A stretch of 64,000 nt of DNA from JBCCXL01 sp039191605 (GTDB taxonomy: Bacteria; Acidobacteriota; Thermoanaerobaculia; Multivoradales; JAHZIX01): positions 1 through 64,000 of the forward strand of contig JBCCXL010000021.1 in NCBI GenBank assembly GCA_039191605.1, given 5' to 3'. Each line of letters opens with the position of its first letter. Position 1 is the stretch's first letter. Under the pieces are notes generated by a model. The model had not been told where the DNA came from. It was given only the letters and a program-made list of their open reading frames with translations, and did not search any database. The translations under genes were made by a program, and so were the position numbers. Below are positions 36,190 to 44,942 of the stretch, one piece after another.

Positions 36190-38529
36190 TTAGAGGTTCA
36201 GCCTCAGCCCGAGGAAGACCGAGCGCGGATAGCGGGGGCCGTAGACGTAGTTCGAATCCCGTGCCGCCCCCTGATCGAGGTCCGGCTGGTATTCATCGGT
36301 GAGGTTGCGAGAGCCGACGGTCACCGTCAGCTCCCGCCCTGCCACCTGCAGCTCCTTAGAAACGCTGAGGTCCACCTCGAAGAAGCTGCCGGTGCGCTCC
36401 AGCCGATCCTCGGCGATGAAGCCGGCATAGTGGGGCATCACCATCGATCCGGTATAGCGCGCCCCGGCGAAGAGAGACCACTCCTGGGGAAGGCGCCACA
36501 GCAGGCTGAAGGTGCCGGAAACATCCGGCGTGCGGAAGAAGTCCCGAGACGAGAAGTCCGGCTCGGGCACGTCGAGGCGGGAGCTCTGGAAGACCACTCC
36601 CCACTGTGCCGAGAGGGCGCTGCCCCAGCGCAGAGAGGAAGCGATTTCCACCCCCTGGACCACCGCTCCCTCGGCGTTGATGCGCCGGAACTCGGTCAGC
36701 CCAGGAGTCAGCGGGTCGTCCGCTTCGACGACCTGGAAGAGGTCGTCCAGCTCGGTGCGGAACCAGGCCACCTCCACCGAGGCACTGCCCTTGGTGCCGA
36801 ATCGCGGCCGCCACTCACCGGAGAGCAGAAGGCCGAGGGAGCGCTCCTCCGTCAGCCCGTCCGTCGGCACAATCACCCTCGCGTCGCCCCCCGCCAGCTC
36901 GATGTGCAGATCCTCGTCGAAGGTCACCGGAGCGCGAAAACCTTGGGCCACCGAGAAGCGAAAGGTGAGATCACTGCGCGGCGAATGCATCACCGCGAGA
37001 CGCGGCGAGAGCACCGGATCGTCGAGCACCGAATGCTGATCCGCCCGCACCCCGTAGAGAATCGAAGCGGAATCCCCCAGAGATCGATCTTCCTGAATGA
37101 AGATCGCCTGGTTCTCGTTGACCTCGAAGACTTCCCGCCCATAGCCCAGCTGTACGTCCCGCAGCTCATCCCGGGACGCCTGGGCGCCGAAGGTGAGGGT
37201 GCCCTTCTCCCGGTACCAGTTGAATTGGGAGTCCGCGACCCACAGCGGGTTCTCGGTCTCGCCGAAGGCTCCGGGATCGAAGTCCGCCCCGTAATATGAG
37301 CTGCGGTCGGTGTCGGCATAGGAGAAGCTGAGCCGGTAGTCGACCTCCGCCCGCGGTACGTGGAGCCAGGAGATCCCCAGGCCGAGGCGCTCGGTGTCGA
37401 TCTCTTCGGTGAGGGAGGTTTGATCCGCGGGGAGATCGATCCCCGCGAGCTCACCGCCACGGCGATACGCCGAGGTGTGATTCGCCTCTACCACCAGTCG
37501 GCCGCTGCCCTGCAGCATCCCCAGCTCACCGCGCACGGCGAAGGTCTGCAGCTCCCGCTGGGTGACCTCCGAATAGCCGTCGCCATCGCGGTCCGACGCA
37601 TCCAGCTCGTCCCACTGGCCCAAGACGGTCACTCCGGAAGAGCGATCCCCCGGACTCCAATCGGCGATCGCCGACAGGCTCAGGCCGGCCTCGCCACCGA
37701 CCTCCGAAGAGCGGGTTTCGAAGGTGGCGTGGGTGTCGTCAGGGGCGTGGGGAATGAGATTGATCACCCCGCCGACGGCGCCGGCGCCGTAGATCGCCGC
37801 CCCGCCTCCCTTGACGATCTCGACGCTATCCAGCAGCTGGGCGGGGAATTGCTCGATGCCGTACACCAGCGCTAGCGAGGAGACCGTCGGCTGGCCGTCC
37901 ACCAAGAGCTGCGAATAGGGGCCCTCGAGGCCCAGCAGGCGAATCGCCGAGACGTTGCAGTTCTGGCAATTGCTCTCGATGCGTACCCCTGGAGAGAGCT
38001 CGATGGCCTCCGCCAGGGTGCGGGCGGAGGAAGCCTCGATCACTTCCCTCGATACCTGCTCTACGTGCACCGGCACCTCCGCCAAACGGCGCTCGGTGCG
38101 GGTCGCGGTGACCACCATCTCCTCGCCGAAAGCCGGCTGCAGCGCCAGCTCGAAGTGCAGCGGCTCTGCCTCGACCTTGTCGAAGCCAAAGTCGAGCACC
38201 GAATAGCCGTCGGCCACCACCAATGCCGTGTAGCGTCCCGGCAAGATTTCGCTCCAGCAGAGCTGCCCTTCCGCATCGGTGGAAGCGGATCGATCCATCT
38301 CCAGCAGGGTGAACACGGCGTCCTTCACCGGCTGCTCCTGCAGATCGAGGATCTCCAGCCGCAGGTCGCAGCCCTCGGATGCCGTCGCGGCCGCGCTGGG
38401 GATCAGACCCAACATGAGAAGGAGAACAAGAACGGGAACCGTCATCCGCCATGGCGCCCTCGAGCGGAGCCCGAATCGCGATGCTGGGATCGAGGAAGAA
38501 GTCTGTCGGGGAGTAGTTTTTTGAATCAT
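36190..38529 (-). CDS. TonB-dependent outer-membrane receptor
   Basis: The product has 779 residues. A signal peptide is followed by a short carboxypeptidase-regulatory-like domain (about 55-130; LRLEILDLQEQPVKDAVFTL). The plug domain begins at EEMVVTATRTERRLAEVPV and contains GGGAAIYGAGAVGGVINLIP, and the beta-barrel ends in the terminal aromatic-type strand SVFLGLRLNL. The plug carries C188 and C191 in NCQNCNVSAIRLLGLEG. These receptors import scarce ligands (metal chelates, cobalamin, peptides) with TonB energy; the ligand is not predictable. A palindrome lies 21-57 bp upstream of the start. The gene is co-transcribed with the thioredoxin gene. Confidence 0.92.
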   Translation of the reverse strand: MIQKTTPRQTSSSIPASRFGLRSRAPWRMTVPVLVLLLMLGLIPSAAATASEGCDLRLEILDLQEQPVKDAVFTLLEMDRSASTDAEGQLCWSEILPGRYTALVVADGYSVLDFGFDKVEAEPLHFELALQPAFGEEMVVTATRTERRLAEVPVHVEQVSREVIEASSARTLAEAIELSPGVRIESNCQNCNVSAIRLLGLEGPYSQLLVDGQPTVSSLALVYGIEQFPAQLLDSVEIVKGGGAAIYGAGAVGGVINLIPHAPDDTHATFETRSSEVGGEAGLSLSAIADWSPGDRSSGVTVLGQWDELDASDRDGDGYSEVTQRELQTFAVRGELGMLQGSGRLVVEANHTSAYRRGGELAGIDLPADQTSLTEEIDTERLGLGISWLHVPRAEVDYRLSFSYADTDRSSYYGADFDPGAFGETENPLWVADSQFNWYREKGTLTFGAQASRDELRDVQLGYGREVFEVNENQAIFIQEDRSLGDSASILYGVRADQHSVLDDPVLSPRLAVMHSPRSDLTFRFSVAQGFRAPVTFDEDLHIELAGGDARVIVPTDGLTEERSLGLLLSGEWRPRFGTKGSASVEVAWFRTELDDLFQVVEADDPLTPGLTEFRRINAEGAVVQGVEIASSLRWGSALSAQWGVVFQSSRLDVPEPDFSSRDFFRTPDVSGTFSLLWRLPQEWSLFAGARYTGSMVMPHYAGFIAEDRLERTGSFFEVDLSVSKELQVAGRELTVTVGSRNLTDEYQPDLDQGAARDSNYVYGPRYPRSVFLGLRLNL

Positions 38530-38549
38530 CAGCTCACAGCTCTCAGTCT

Positions 38550-38586
38550 GTAGAGTTATTTTTTTTGACTACTCAAAAAACTCTAC
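38550..38586. promoter_or_regulatory. AT-rich palindrome upstream of the TonB receptor gene (candidate operator)
   Basis: GTAGAGTT at 38550-38557 and AACTCTAC at 38579-38586 form perfect 8-bp arms around an A/T-rich centre that is itself partly self-complementary. The site ends 21 bp before the receptor ATG, where a repressor or metalloregulator would act. No T-tract follows on the minus strand, which makes a terminator for the upstream gene less likely. Confidence 0.55.
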
Positions 38587-38755
38587 ACCAAGAATCTAAA
38601 TTCCACAAGATCCGGCAACCATAGCCGTCAGCAGATCGTGCCTTTCCCTCACTCTCCGGAGAGGCCGACCCCGCTTCCCGAGCTCTCGTTCTTCCCGGGT
38701 TATCTCCCCGGCCCTATTTCTGCCCGCCCCGATCCCCGCCCCCTGCCACCACCGA

Positions 38756-39190
38756 CTACTTGTCGATGTCCTCGATTCGCAGGGGCGGAACCTGGACCGA
38801 GGTATATCGCCGCAGCGAGACCTTCCCCGGGGGCAAGCCCCGCGGCTTCGAGATGTCCTCACATTTGGCGCAATGCACCGCCACCCGCCCTCCCTTCGAC
38901 GCCTTGGAATAGCCCGCCGCCAGACTAGCCGCCATCCGCTGGGTCTCCCTCGGCAGGCGGTCGACCTTGTCCGGGTTGCGCACCACCACGTGGGAGCCCG
39001 GCTGCCCAGCGACGTGGAACCAGAAGTCCTGGGGGGAGGCCAGGCGAAGGGAGAGGGTGTCGTTATCGCGCGCTGTGCGCCCCACTAGGATCACCCACCC
39101 CTCCGGGGAAAGTACCCGCCGGGCGATGGATCGCCCCTGCCACATCCCTCGATCTGGATCCGGTGGCGGCGGGGCCTGTCGGCGGCTCAC
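38756..39190 (-). CDS. Stand-alone NFACT-R (RqcH/Tae2 C-terminal-like) RNA-binding domain protein
   Basis: The product has 144 residues and a GTG start that overlaps the transporter stop as GTGA. The core RDNDTLSLRLASPQDFWFHV, then GSHVVVRNPDK, AASLAAGYSKASKGGRVAVHC and a final KPRGLPPGKV, matches the NFACT-R domain. In RqcH this domain follows the NFACT-N and helical domains and helps bind the ribosome and tRNA for Ala-tailing. Here it stands alone, without the N-terminal part. Known short NFACT-R proteins are less studied. Coupling to a cation-chloride-like transporter is unexpected. Confidence 0.8.
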   Translation of the reverse strand: MSRRQAPPPPDPDRGMWQGRSIARRVLSPEGWVILVGRTARDNDTLSLRLASPQDFWFHVAGQPGSHVVVRNPDKVDRLPRETQRMAASLAAGYSKASKGGRVAVHCAKCEDISKPRGLPPGKVSLRRYTSVQVPPLRIEDIDK

Positions 39191-41676
39191 TCGTCTTCTT
39201 CCCTTGGGGAACGCCCCTCAGCGTCCAGCGGCGAAGCGGAATCCGATGCCCCTGACTCGAGGTCCTCCTCGTTGAAGAGCACTTTGGGATCCGACGCCAG
39301 CCGCGGCGCTACGGGAGTCTCTCGGGCAGCCTGGAGCGTCTGCGAATCCAGCTCGTCGGTCTCCAGCTCTTCCTCATCCTGCGGTGACTCCACCGGCTCC
39401 TGTCCCGGCTCTAGGAGTCGTCCGGCGAAGGCTCCGGCGGCGCGCACCAGCATCACGCTGGGCAAGCCGTCGATCAGCGTCGCCAAGCGCTTGGCGTAGG
39501 CCTCCTCCTCTCCTCCCGGCGGATCCTGGAGCCCGAGGAAGACCAGGTCCGCATCCCGGGAAACATCCTGGATGATCTGCTGGATGCGCAGCCCCGGCGG
39601 CTTCAGAATCACGTCCGGATGAGCCTCGATTCGACTGCGGCCGAGTAAGGTCTCGAGGTTCTCGCGGCTGGAGTCCACGTCCTCGCGGCGCAGCGCGATG
39701 CTCTTCACCGAAATCTCCGCGCCTTTCCAACCCTCGTTGAGGGAGAGCAAGTGGGCGAAGAGCAGCAGCAGGTCACCGTTGGCCTCCAGGCCGCCCCACC
39801 AGACATCGATGCGGCGCCGGCCGCGGCGAGATTGTTGGGGCACGATATGGCCGATCACCGTCGACTTGCCCAGCCGCGCCGCGCGGTTCATCACCCGCAG
39901 CTGAATGGCGGCGCGATGGAGCTTGGTAGACCAGCCAAACATGATCGTGTTGGAGCTGATGCCGGCGATGCCGTTGGCCTGGGCGACGTTGAGGGCCCCG
40001 TCCTCGAAATGGCGAACGATGTTCACCTCCGGAAAGGCGACAATGCCCAGCTCCCGCAGCTGGCGGTCGAGGAATTCCTGGCGGCCGTCGATCTCCCCAC
40101 CGCGCTCCGACACCGTGCCCTCCATCAGCTCACAGACGGTGAGAATGCCCCGATCCTGATTCAGCCAGGATCCGAAACGCACCAGCGCCGCTCGCCGCTC
40201 CACGTCCCCGGCGAAGAGCATGATCATCGGGCGCCAGTTGCGGGGATCCGGCGGCAGATCCCGCAGCTTCAGCATGGTGGAGCGAGCCAGGGACATCAGC
40301 GCGCCGTAGCGCAGATCCCCCCAGGCGGCCTCCAGCGAGCGGCGGCGCAGATAGACGTAGATCAGCACCTCCACCACCAGCGCCACCAGCGCCGCTAGAT
40401 GGTTGATCAACACCATCACGCCGAAGCAGCCAAGGGCCCCCGCCAGCGACACCCACCACGGCACCTGGATGGTCGGCCGATAGGAGGGCGAGCCGCTCAG
40501 TCGCTCCAGCCCCGCTACCAGGTTCACCACGCTGTAGGTGGTGAGGAAGAACATGGTGAGCACCGGAGCCACGGCGTTGAGATCCCCCAGGGCCACCGCC
40601 GACAGGGCCACCAGGGTAGAGAGCAAATGGGCCATGCCGGCCTGGGATTTGGGGCGCCGACGACGGCGCCGACGGGAGGGCAGCACCCGATCCGCCGCCA
40701 GCGCTTCCAGGGTTCGCGGCGCGCCGAGAATGCTGCCGACGGCGGAGGAGAAGATCGCCCCCCACAAACCCGGGAAGATCAGCAGCGGAAAGGCCGCGAT
40801 CTTGAACCAGATCAGGTTGTCCGCGACCAGCGTCTCCGGGCTCGCCGACAGCGCCAGCAGCACCGGTACGATCATGTACACGCCGAAGCCCACCAGCACC
40901 GCCAGCATCGTGCCCTTGGGGATCGAGCGGTTGGGATCCCGCAGATCCCCGGACAGGCTGATCCCCGCCATGATGCCGGTGACCGCCGGGAAGAACACCG
41001 CGAACACCCGCCAAAAGCTCTCGCCGTCGTCGATCCCCTGCCACAGCGCCAGGCTGCTGCTGGCCCCCACCACCACGCTCTCTGCCTCTCCTCCCCCGAG
41101 GCCCGACTTCAGCACGCCCACCGCCAGCGAAGCCAGCGCCAGCACGATGCCCACCATGATGGGAATCTGCAGCTGCAGCGCCAGCTTCGCCCCCCGCCCC
41201 GCCAGCAGCGAGACGCCGAGGATGGTGAGCACCGCCACCGGCTGCTCCGGCACGTTCGGCCAGATCAGCTTGAGGCTCTCCGCCAGGCCGAAGGCATAGA
41301 GGGTCACCGAGAAGGTCTGCGCCAGGAAGAGGGGAATGCCGATGGCGCCGCCGATCTCCAGCCCCAGCGAGCGAGAAATGATGTAGTACGCCCCGCCGGC
41401 CCCGACGTGCATATTCGTCGTCACCGCCGACACCGACAGCGCCGTCGCAATGGTGATGGCGTGGGCCAAGGCCACCACCCCCAGCGCCCCCACCAGGCCG
41501 AGATTGCCCACCACCCAGCCGAGGCGCAGGAAGAGAATCACTCCGAGGATCGTCAAGATCGACGGGGTGAACACTCCCAGCCCCATGCCGAGCTTGGCTG
41601 GGTCGGCTCCCGCTGCGGCCTTCGCCGCTGCCGGAGTCGTCGCGGAATTCGAGCGAGCGCTCTCACCTAGACTCAT
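39187..41676 (-). CDS. Cation-chloride cotransporter-like (SLC12/APC superfamily) permease
   Basis: ATG 41676 is chosen because the APC-type core follows directly; the longer frame upstream runs into repeat sequence. The 829-residue product has about 12 TM helices (about 30-500; first helix TPSILTILGVILFLRLGWVVG, with GAGGAYYIISRSLGLEIGGAIG next). A hydrophilic C-terminal domain (about 510-829) resembles the regulatory tail of SLC12 proteins (PMIMLFAGD, GRQEFLDRQLRELG, LLRSR-like segments). Family members move K+, Na+ and Cl- together, or amino acids. The ion specificity is not predictable. Its start lies beside the three-copy repeat region. Confidence 0.85.
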   Translation of the reverse strand: MSLGESARSNSATTPAAAKAAAGADPAKLGMGLGVFTPSILTILGVILFLRLGWVVGNLGLVGALGVVALAHAITIATALSVSAVTTNMHVGAGGAYYIISRSLGLEIGGAIGIPLFLAQTFSVTLYAFGLAESLKLIWPNVPEQPVAVLTILGVSLLAGRGAKLALQLQIPIMVGIVLALASLAVGVLKSGLGGGEAESVVVGASSSLALWQGIDDGESFWRVFAVFFPAVTGIMAGISLSGDLRDPNRSIPKGTMLAVLVGFGVYMIVPVLLALSASPETLVADNLIWFKIAAFPLLIFPGLWGAIFSSAVGSILGAPRTLEALAADRVLPSRRRRRRRPKSQAGMAHLLSTLVALSAVALGDLNAVAPVLTMFFLTTYSVVNLVAGLERLSGSPSYRPTIQVPWWVSLAGALGCFGVMVLINHLAALVALVVEVLIYVYLRRRSLEAAWGDLRYGALMSLARSTMLKLRDLPPDPRNWRPMIMLFAGDVERRAALVRFGSWLNQDRGILTVCELMEGTVSERGGEIDGRQEFLDRQLRELGIVAFPEVNIVRHFEDGALNVAQANGIAGISSNTIMFGWSTKLHRAAIQLRVMNRAARLGKSTVIGHIVPQQSRRGRRRIDVWWGGLEANGDLLLLFAHLLSLNEGWKGAEISVKSIALRREDVDSSRENLETLLGRSRIEAHPDVILKPPGLRIQQIIQDVSRDADLVFLGLQDPPGGEEEAYAKRLATLIDGLPSVMLVRAAGAFAGRLLEPGQEPVESPQDEEELETDELDSQTLQAARETPVAPRLASDPKVLFNEEDLESGASDSASPLDAEGRSPREEDE

Positions 41677-41748
41677 GGAACGCCGCGGAGTATACGACAG
41701 GGGGGGTGCCTCACGCCGCAGCGCACAACATCCCGCCCAGCAACCCGC

Positions 41749-42460
41749 CCAGCAAGGAGCGACCCGAGCCCCGGGGGCACAGCGCAGGAGCATCGGAGAC
41801 GAGGGCAAAAGCCCCAGTCCCGAGAAACAGGCACCACCGAGGCGACTATGCGACCAGCGAAGCCCCTGGAGCGAGGAGAGCGGCGTCTCAGGGCAAAGGT
41901 CGAGCACCTGACGACGTTGGCCCAGCCCCCGCCCGAAATCCCCCCCTCGAATCCTCCCAATCCTGACTTAGGCGTCAAAGTGGGGGACGCCACCACCCGC
42001 CCAAATCAAATACCCAGCATCGACCTTCGACCGAAGTCGTCCCAGCCAGCAAGGAGCGACCCGAGCTCCGGGGGCACAGCGCAGGAGCATCGGAGACGAG
42101 GGCAAATACCTCAGTCCCGAGAAGCTGCATGGCCGAGGCGACCATGCGACTAGCGAAGCCTCCGGGGCGAGGCGAGCGGTGTCTCAGAAGCTCAGCTCGG
42201 GTGTCTGAAGATATCGGCCCAGCCCCCGCCCAAAATCCCCCCCTCGAATCCCCCCCCACCTCTGACTTAGGCGTCAAAGTGGGGGGCGCCACCGCCCCAG
42301 CCAGCAACAAGCGACCCGAGTCCCGGGGGCACAGCGCAGGAGCACCCGGAGCCGAGGGCCAAGGAAGCATTCCCGAGATGCGGTCCGTTCGAGGCGACTG
42401 TGCGACCAGCGAAGCCCCCGGGGCGAGGCGAGCGGCGCCTCAGAAGCTCAAGCCAGGTCG
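41749..42460 (+). repeat. Three copies of a ~160-bp structured repeat with shared spacer elements
   Basis: Copies start with CCAGCAA at 41749, 42046 and 42301 (spacing 297 and 255 bp). Each copy has a 10-nt arm (41769-41778, 42066-42075, 42321-42330) that pairs with an arm about 90 nt later (41862-41871, 42158-42167, 42414-42423). Between copies, a second shared element carries a hairpin GGCGTC (41971-41976; 42270-42275) with GACGCC or GGCGCC (41986-41991; 42285-42290). Substitutions between copies mostly leave G-U pairs on plus-strand RNA. Open frames on either strand are low-complexity and are not credible proteins. The region fills the 813-bp gap between the transporter start and the sulfotransferase stop. 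The function is unknown. Confidence 0.8.
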
Positions 42461-42489
42461 CCCTGCATTCAAACAAACTCCCCCTCACC

Positions 42490-43371
42490 TCACTCCCCCA
42501 ACCACCCCCACCGCCGCAGGTCCCGGTCCAGCAGCGCCTCGAGCTTCTCCACGTCTTCCCGGAAGGTCTCCCTCAGCCGGTCGCGATCCGCCTCGAGTAG
42601 CGGGGGATAGCGAGCCTCGACGAGGTTGATTCGGTCGACGAGATAACCGAAGCGCTCGCCGGCTCCGCCGAAGCGCTCGCGGAAGGGGCGCGCGGCGCGC
42701 TGCAGCCAGGGCCAGCGAGGGAGCTTAGCGGCATTGAGATGGGTTTCAGCGCGGGGAGCGCGGAAGCCTTCGGGATCGAGATCGAGAAAGGCTGCGGCCT
42801 GAGCCATCACCGCCTCAGGGTCCGCCCGGAGCTCTTCCTGCAGGATCACCAGCAGATGCTCCCGCGGCAGCCACTGCAGCCAGTGCTCCAGCTGTCTCCA
42901 GTAGAGGCCGCGGGAGACGTAGGAATAGTGGCGGAAGACGTCGTAGCCCTTGGAGATGCGCTGGGGCTCGTGGTCCAGGGCCTGGGAGAAGGGCTTCGAC
43001 TCCCAGCCGTAGCGCACTTCCAGCCAGTAGTGGCTGTAGGCGCGGCGCACCGGATCCCGCAGGATCACCACCACCCGGGGCGCCTCGAGGGTGTTCAGCA
43101 GGCGCTGGGGCACCGCCGGGTCGAAGAGGTAAAGAGGAGAAGTTTGGCCAACCCAGGGCTGCCCCTGCCACTCGTGGAAGAGGGAGCGATACCAGTCGAC
43201 GCCCCGGCGGTAATTGGCCTGGAGATCGAAGTAGTGGATCTCCTGAGGCGAGCGGGGAAAGAAGACCTCCGGATGGCGATCCAGCAGATAGTGAAGAGAG
43301 GTGGTCCCGGCCCGCTGCACCCCGGCGACGACCAGGTTCGGCAAGGGAGGCGCTAGGGGGCTAGAGGTCAT
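42490..43371 (-). CDS. PAPS-dependent sulfotransferase family protein
   Basis: The product has 293 residues. The 5'-phosphosulfate loop is VAGVQRAGTTSLHYLL near the N-terminus, and the 3'-phosphate motif is VVILRDPVRRAYSHYWLE. No TM segment is visible, so it should act in the cytoplasm on a sugar or lipid-linked precursor. It starts inside the flippase stop codon (ATGA overlap), so the two are coupled. A PAPS-producing ATP sulfurylase/APS kinase fusion lies in the same gene string, which supports sulfation of a surface polysaccharide. Confidence 0.9.
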   Translation of the reverse strand: MTSSPLAPPLPNLVVAGVQRAGTTSLHYLLDRHPEVFFPRSPQEIHYFDLQANYRRGVDWYRSLFHEWQGQPWVGQTSPLYLFDPAVPQRLLNTLEAPRVVVILRDPVRRAYSHYWLEVRYGWESKPFSQALDHEPQRISKGYDVFRHYSYVSRGLYWRQLEHWLQWLPREHLLVILQEELRADPEAVMAQAAAFLDLDPEGFRAPRAETHLNAAKLPRWPWLQRAARPFRERFGGAGERFGYLVDRINLVEARYPPLLEADRDRLRETFREDVEKLEALLDRDLRRWGWLGE

Positions 43372-44927
43372 GACTCATCTCCGGAAGGGGACGGGGAACG
43401 CGCCCCGAGGGGAATCAGGAAGGAGCTTACGCCCAGCCGGCGCCGCACCTCCCACCAGGTCCACAGATTCTTCACCGCAATCAGGGCGCTGGTCACCGCC
43501 GCCGCCCCGGGGAGGCCGAAGGCGAGGATCGCCGGCAGGTTCAAGAGCAGGTTGGCTAAAGTGATGGAGCCGAGAATCCGGGCGTTGGCGTCCTGGTGGC
43601 CGGTCATGTTGAGCAGCTGCCCCACCGGCCCGGTGGCGGCGTTCACTAGCTGCCCCGCCACCAGCCACCAAAGCGCCGGCTCGGCGGCGAGGAAACCCTC
43701 CCCGAAAAGACCCAACAAAGGCCGGCGCAGCACCAAGATGCCTACCGCCACCACCACCGCCGCCAGGGTCGCCAGCCGCGCCGCCAGAGTGACCACCCGC
43801 TGCAGCTCCTGGCGCTGATCGGCGGTGTGGGTCTCGGAGATCAGCGGCGCGGCGATGGAGTTGGCGGCGTTGAGGCCGAAGCTCACCAGCTGGCTGAGCT
43901 TGGCGGCGATGAAGTACAGGCCCGCCTCGGGCCGCCCCAGCACCGCACCCACCAGCAGCACGTCGGTTTGATTCAGCAGCTGACGCATCCCCGCCACCAG
44001 CAGCAGCGGGGTGGAGACCCGCAGCCACCTGCGCGTGAGATAGCGCCGCGGCTCGGCTCTCGCTTTCGGCGGCAGCTCCCGCCGCAGCCCGCGGCGCAGC
44101 GCCCAGGTGCCGTAGCCCAGGGCCACCACGGTGGCGAGAAGGTAGAGGGCCATCGCCCACCAGGGGGATGCGGAGGCCTCCACCGCTGAAGCCACCGAGC
44201 TCCCCTCGCCCTCGGCGCTCCGCGGAAGCAGCCAGCGGCCGAGCATGGTGCCGTCCACGATGCCCCCCCAGGTGCCGGTGGCCACGGCGACGGCGATCAC
44301 CGAAGCCATCAGCACCAGGGTGCGCACCCAGCCTTCCGGCAGCTGCGCCGTCACCACCTGCCGCAGCCCCTGGAGCGCCCCCTTGCGCAGCCCCAAGACC
44401 GCCGCCGGAGCCAGGGTGAGGCAGGCCAGCCAGCCGACCCGGCGCTCGCCGGCATCGATCTCCAGCAGCGCCAGCGCCAGCGCCCCGAGAGCCCCTAGGG
44501 CCAGCCCCGCGGCGGCCGCCAGCAGATCCCCCCGGCGCAGCAGACCGCGCAATGCGGCCCAATCCTGCTGCACCCGATATTGAGCGAGGAAGCGCACCTG
44601 GGCCGTATCGAGGCCGAGGCGAGCCAACAATCCAAGCAGCAGCAGCCAGTTGAGGGCATAGGCGTAGCTGCCATAACCCGCCTCCCCCAGCCAGCGGGCC
44701 AAGAGAGCGTGGAGCAACAGCGCCAGCCCGGTTCCCCCGACGCTCACCAGATAGGTGCCGGAAGCTCCCCGCAGCACCACCGCGGCGAGGCCGGGACCAA
44801 GAAATCTTCCTACCCCCGGCAGGCGGCGCCACCGCGCCTCCGCGCCCAGCGGCTCCGGCACCGAGGCGCTCTTCGGGCGCGCGCCCTCGCCCTCTACGGT
44901 CTCGCTGTCCCGCTGCTCCGGCGCCAT
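43368..44927 (-). CDS. Wzx-like polysaccharide flippase (MATE/MVF superfamily)
   Basis: The product has 519 residues with about 12-14 hydrophobic segments, among them TYLVSVGGTGLALLLHALLA and LLLVAGMRQLLNQTDVLLVG. The pattern GRPEAGLYFIAAKLSQLVSFGLNAANSIAAPLISE is typical of O-antigen/teichoic-acid flippases. Such proteins move undecaprenyl-linked oligosaccharide units from the inner to the outer leaflet. It lies between the epimerase (15 bp away) and the sulfotransferase (4-bp overlap), in the middle of the polysaccharide operon. Confidence 0.88.
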   Translation of the reverse strand: MAPEQRDSETVEGEGARPKSASVPEPLGAEARWRRLPGVGRFLGPGLAAVVLRGASGTYLVSVGGTGLALLLHALLARWLGEAGYGSYAYALNWLLLLGLLARLGLDTAQVRFLAQYRVQQDWAALRGLLRRGDLLAAAAGLALGALGALALALLEIDAGERRVGWLACLTLAPAAVLGLRKGALQGLRQVVTAQLPEGWVRTLVLMASVIAVAVATGTWGGIVDGTMLGRWLLPRSAEGEGSSVASAVEASASPWWAMALYLLATVVALGYGTWALRRGLRRELPPKARAEPRRYLTRRWLRVSTPLLLVAGMRQLLNQTDVLLVGAVLGRPEAGLYFIAAKLSQLVSFGLNAANSIAAPLISETHTADQRQELQRVVTLAARLATLAAVVVAVGILVLRRPLLGLFGEGFLAAEPALWWLVAGQLVNAATGPVGQLLNMTGHQDANARILGSITLANLLLNLPAILAFGLPGAAAVTSALIAVKNLWTWWEVRRRLGVSSFLIPLGARSPSPSGDES

Positions 44928-44942
44928 GGCGGCGGCCCTGCC

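Noticed and set aside
38550..38586. Terminator of the NFACT-R/transporter operon
   Set aside because: The stem is AT-rich and no T-tract follows it on the minus strand. Its position just before the receptor start fits an operator better.
41673..42629. Small proteins encoded in the three-copy repeat
   Set aside because: Frames on both strands share Arg/Pro/Ser-rich low-complexity peptides only because the DNA is repeated. The starts lack ribosome-binding sites, and stem pairing explains the conservation better.
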